Positions 12,407-13,360 of a DNA stretch of 13,360 nt are shown one piece after another. The position numbers were made by a program, and so were the translations under genes. Origin of the DNA: Treponema sp. (GTDB taxonomy: Bacteria > Spirochaetota > Spirochaetia > Treponematales > Treponemataceae); contig JAGARY010000039.1 in the NCBI GenBank assembly GCA_017622055.1, forward strand, positions 1 to 13,360. Reading direction: 5' to 3'. The notes beneath the pieces are model-generated. The model saw nothing but the letters and a program-made list of their open reading frames with translations, had not been told where the DNA came from and did not search any database. Each line of letters begins with the position of its first letter. Position 1 is the first letter of the stretch.

Positions 12407-12489
12407 ATCGAGGACATTTTCCCCTCCCACCCATGTCCTCGATTGCCTGATGGGCATGGCACGGACTTCATAGACCGTGCCTTTTTTTT
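12407..12489 (+). ncRNA. Candidate small RNA with C-rich loop
   Basis: A structured, GC-richer block of about 83 nt sits in the 207-nt gap between the PEGA-like gene and the PBP gene. ATCGAGGACAT (12407-12417) pairs perfectly with ATGTCCTCGAT (12433-12443), giving an 11-bp stem. Its 15-nt loop is TTT-CCCC-T-CCC-A-CCC. A small GCC/GGC hairpin (12445-12455) and a strong terminator hairpin follow. The loop contains CCUCCC, complementary to Shine-Dalgarno sequences, as in the C-rich loops of sRNAs such as the staphylococcal Rsa family. I do not recognise it as a known RNA family; it does not look like SRP RNA, 6S RNA or tmRNA. It could instead be the structured 3' end of the PEGA-gene mRNA. Confidence 0.6.
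12458..12489 (+). terminator. Rho-independent terminator
   Basis: GGCACGG (12458-12464) pairs with CCGTGCC (12475-12481) around the 10-nt loop ACTTCATAGA and is followed by eight T (12482-12489). It ends the candidate sRNA and any transcript coming from the M23 and PEGA-like genes. Confidence 0.93.
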
Positions 12490-12520
12490 GTCCGTTTTTC
12501 TTCAAATCATAGATTCTTTA

Positions 12521-12549
12521 TTGAAACATAACGTTTTTTAGACTATATT
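12521..12549 (+). promoter_or_regulatory. PBP gene promoter, leaderless geometry
   Basis: TTGAAA (12521-12526), a 17-nt spacer and TATATT (12544-12549) are followed by exactly 6 nt and then the ATG at 12556. The predicted +1 is the A of the start codon, the same arrangement as deoC. Confidence 0.7.
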
Positions 12550-12555
12550 ATAGAA

Positions 12556-13360
12556 ATGACAAAAACTAAGAAATCTCCAATTATTATTTCAGCTATCATT
12601 TTTGTTTTTTTAGTTCTAAGTGGAGCACTTTTAGGTTGGTGTTTAGCTGAAACAAAAAATATAATTAATTCAGAATACATTACAGAATTCGATATTGCAC
12701 TTCCAACAAAATTACTTGATATAAATGGCGAAATTATCACAGAATTTGCTTCTGATGAAAAACGAGAAATTATAGCATATCAAGAATTGCCACAACACAT
12801 GATTGATGCTCTTATCACTCGTGAAGATAGAATCTTTTTCTCTCACAACGGATTTAGTTTTAAAGCTCTTTTCCGTGCGGTTTTGGGACAAGTTTTTGGA
12901 AAATCTTTAGGTGGAGGTTCTACACTTTCGCAACAAATTGCAGGAACTTTATATTGTGACAGAACAGAAAAATCAATCAAACGTAAAGTAAAAGAATTAT
13001 GGTGGGCTATTCAAATGGAACGCCGTTATTCAAAAAATGAAATTTTGGAATTATATCTAAATAAAATTTACTTTGGTGGTGGAACTTACGGTGTAAACGC
13101 TGCGTCAAAATATTATTTTGGTCATGACGCAACAGAAATTACACCGGCAGAAGCTGCAATTCTTGTAATTCAACTTTCAAACCCAGCTCACTATAATCCA
13201 TTTAATTATCCAAATAGAGCTATGGATCGCCAACAAAACGTTTTGGCGTCAATGGTAAATTTAGGTTATATCACACAAGAAGAATCTGAAGAATCTTTCA
13301 ACGATTATTGGGGAACATTCGATTATACGAGAACATCATCTTCGGCATACATGATGAGAG
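12556..13360 (+). CDS. Class A penicillin-binding protein (PBP1A-type), N-terminal part
   Basis: Bifunctional peptidoglycan synthase: a GT51 glycosyltransferase polymerises lipid II, and a transpeptidase domain beyond the window edge would cross-link it. The visible 268 residues show a short cytoplasmic tail, a membrane helix at ~9-30 (IIISAIIFVFLVLSGALLGW) and the GT51 domain. Its motifs are complete: REDRIFFSHNGFSFKALFRA with catalytic E90; GGGSTLSQQIAG at 119-130; RKVKELWWA with E147; and YSKNEILELYLNKIYFGGGTYGV. PBP1A, PBP2a or a PBP1C-like type cannot be separated without the C-terminus, so I give no symbol. The ATG has no Shine-Dalgarno and is preceded by a leaderless-type promoter. The frame is open to the window end. 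Confidence 0.95.
   Translation, partial: MTKTKKSPIIISAIIFVFLVLSGALLGWCLAETKNIINSEYITEFDIALPTKLLDINGEIITEFASDEKREIIAYQELPQHMIDALITREDRIFFSHNGFSFKALFRAVLGQVFGKSLGGGSTLSQQIAGTLYCDRTEKSIKRKVKELWWAIQMERRYSKNEILELYLNKIYFGGGTYGVNAASKYYFGHDATEITPAEAAILVIQLSNPAHYNPFNYPNRAMDRQQNVLASMVNLGYITQEESEESFNDYWGTFDYTRTSSSAYMMR

Noticed and set aside
12418..12436. G-quadruplex on the minus strand opposite the C-rich loop
   Set aside because: Only three G-runs are present (GGG, GGG, GGGG); a standard quadruplex needs four.
1..13360. CRISPR arrays, tRNA or rRNA genes, insertion sequences or phage genes
   Set aside because: I found no regularly spaced repeats, tRNA-like cloverleaf or CCA ends, transposases or integrases on either strand.

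Overview
The window is AT-rich bacterial DNA from a spirochaete, most likely a Treponema-like organism. The strongest clue is a 912-residue GreA whose normal domains form only the last ~160 residues of a long helical-repeat protein, an architecture I know from Borrelia and Treponema. A lipoprotein with a relaxed lipobox, several TPR proteins and a PEGA-type envelope protein fit the same picture. The assignment is inferred from protein content, not from a database match.

Layout. Positions 1-4114 are all on the minus strand. From its promoter end this block runs rpe (ribulose-phosphate 3-epimerase), a secreted TPR/coiled-coil protein, a lipoprotein, and a TPR-transmembrane protein with a possible OB-fold. 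It is followed by the start of recA, which has its own promoter and runs off the left edge. A divergent promoter region (4115-4316) separates it from a plus-strand TPR gene and the giant greA (5391-8129), which ends at a strong hairpin terminator. Next come a plus-strand MBL-fold hydrolase and, tail to tail with a 1-nt gap, minus-strand deoC. Another divergent region (9984-10115) leads to a 56-residue 2[4Fe-4S] ferredoxin with its own terminator. Then follow a secreted M23 peptidase, a secreted PEGA-like protein, a candidate small RNA with terminator (12407-12489), and the start of a class A penicillin-binding protein that runs off the right edge.

How the genes may work together. The right-hand part (M23 peptidase, PEGA-like protein, PBP1A) looks like a cell-envelope and peptidoglycan neighbourhood. 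The left part joins pentose-phosphate metabolism (rpe) to envelope proteins and recA. deoC is a second pentose-phosphate-linked enzyme.

The two most interesting signals are regulatory. First, rpe, deoC and the PBP gene have well-formed promoters whose -10 box lies only 6-8 nt from the start codon with no Shine-Dalgarno, and the TPR gene at 4317 is close to this. This points to leaderless or nearly leaderless mRNAs beside genes with normal Shine-Dalgarno sites. Second, 12407-12489 has the form of a compact sRNA: a predicted +1 at the base of a perfect 11-bp stem, a 15-nt C-rich loop containing an anti-Shine-Dalgarno-like CCUCCC, and a textbook terminator.
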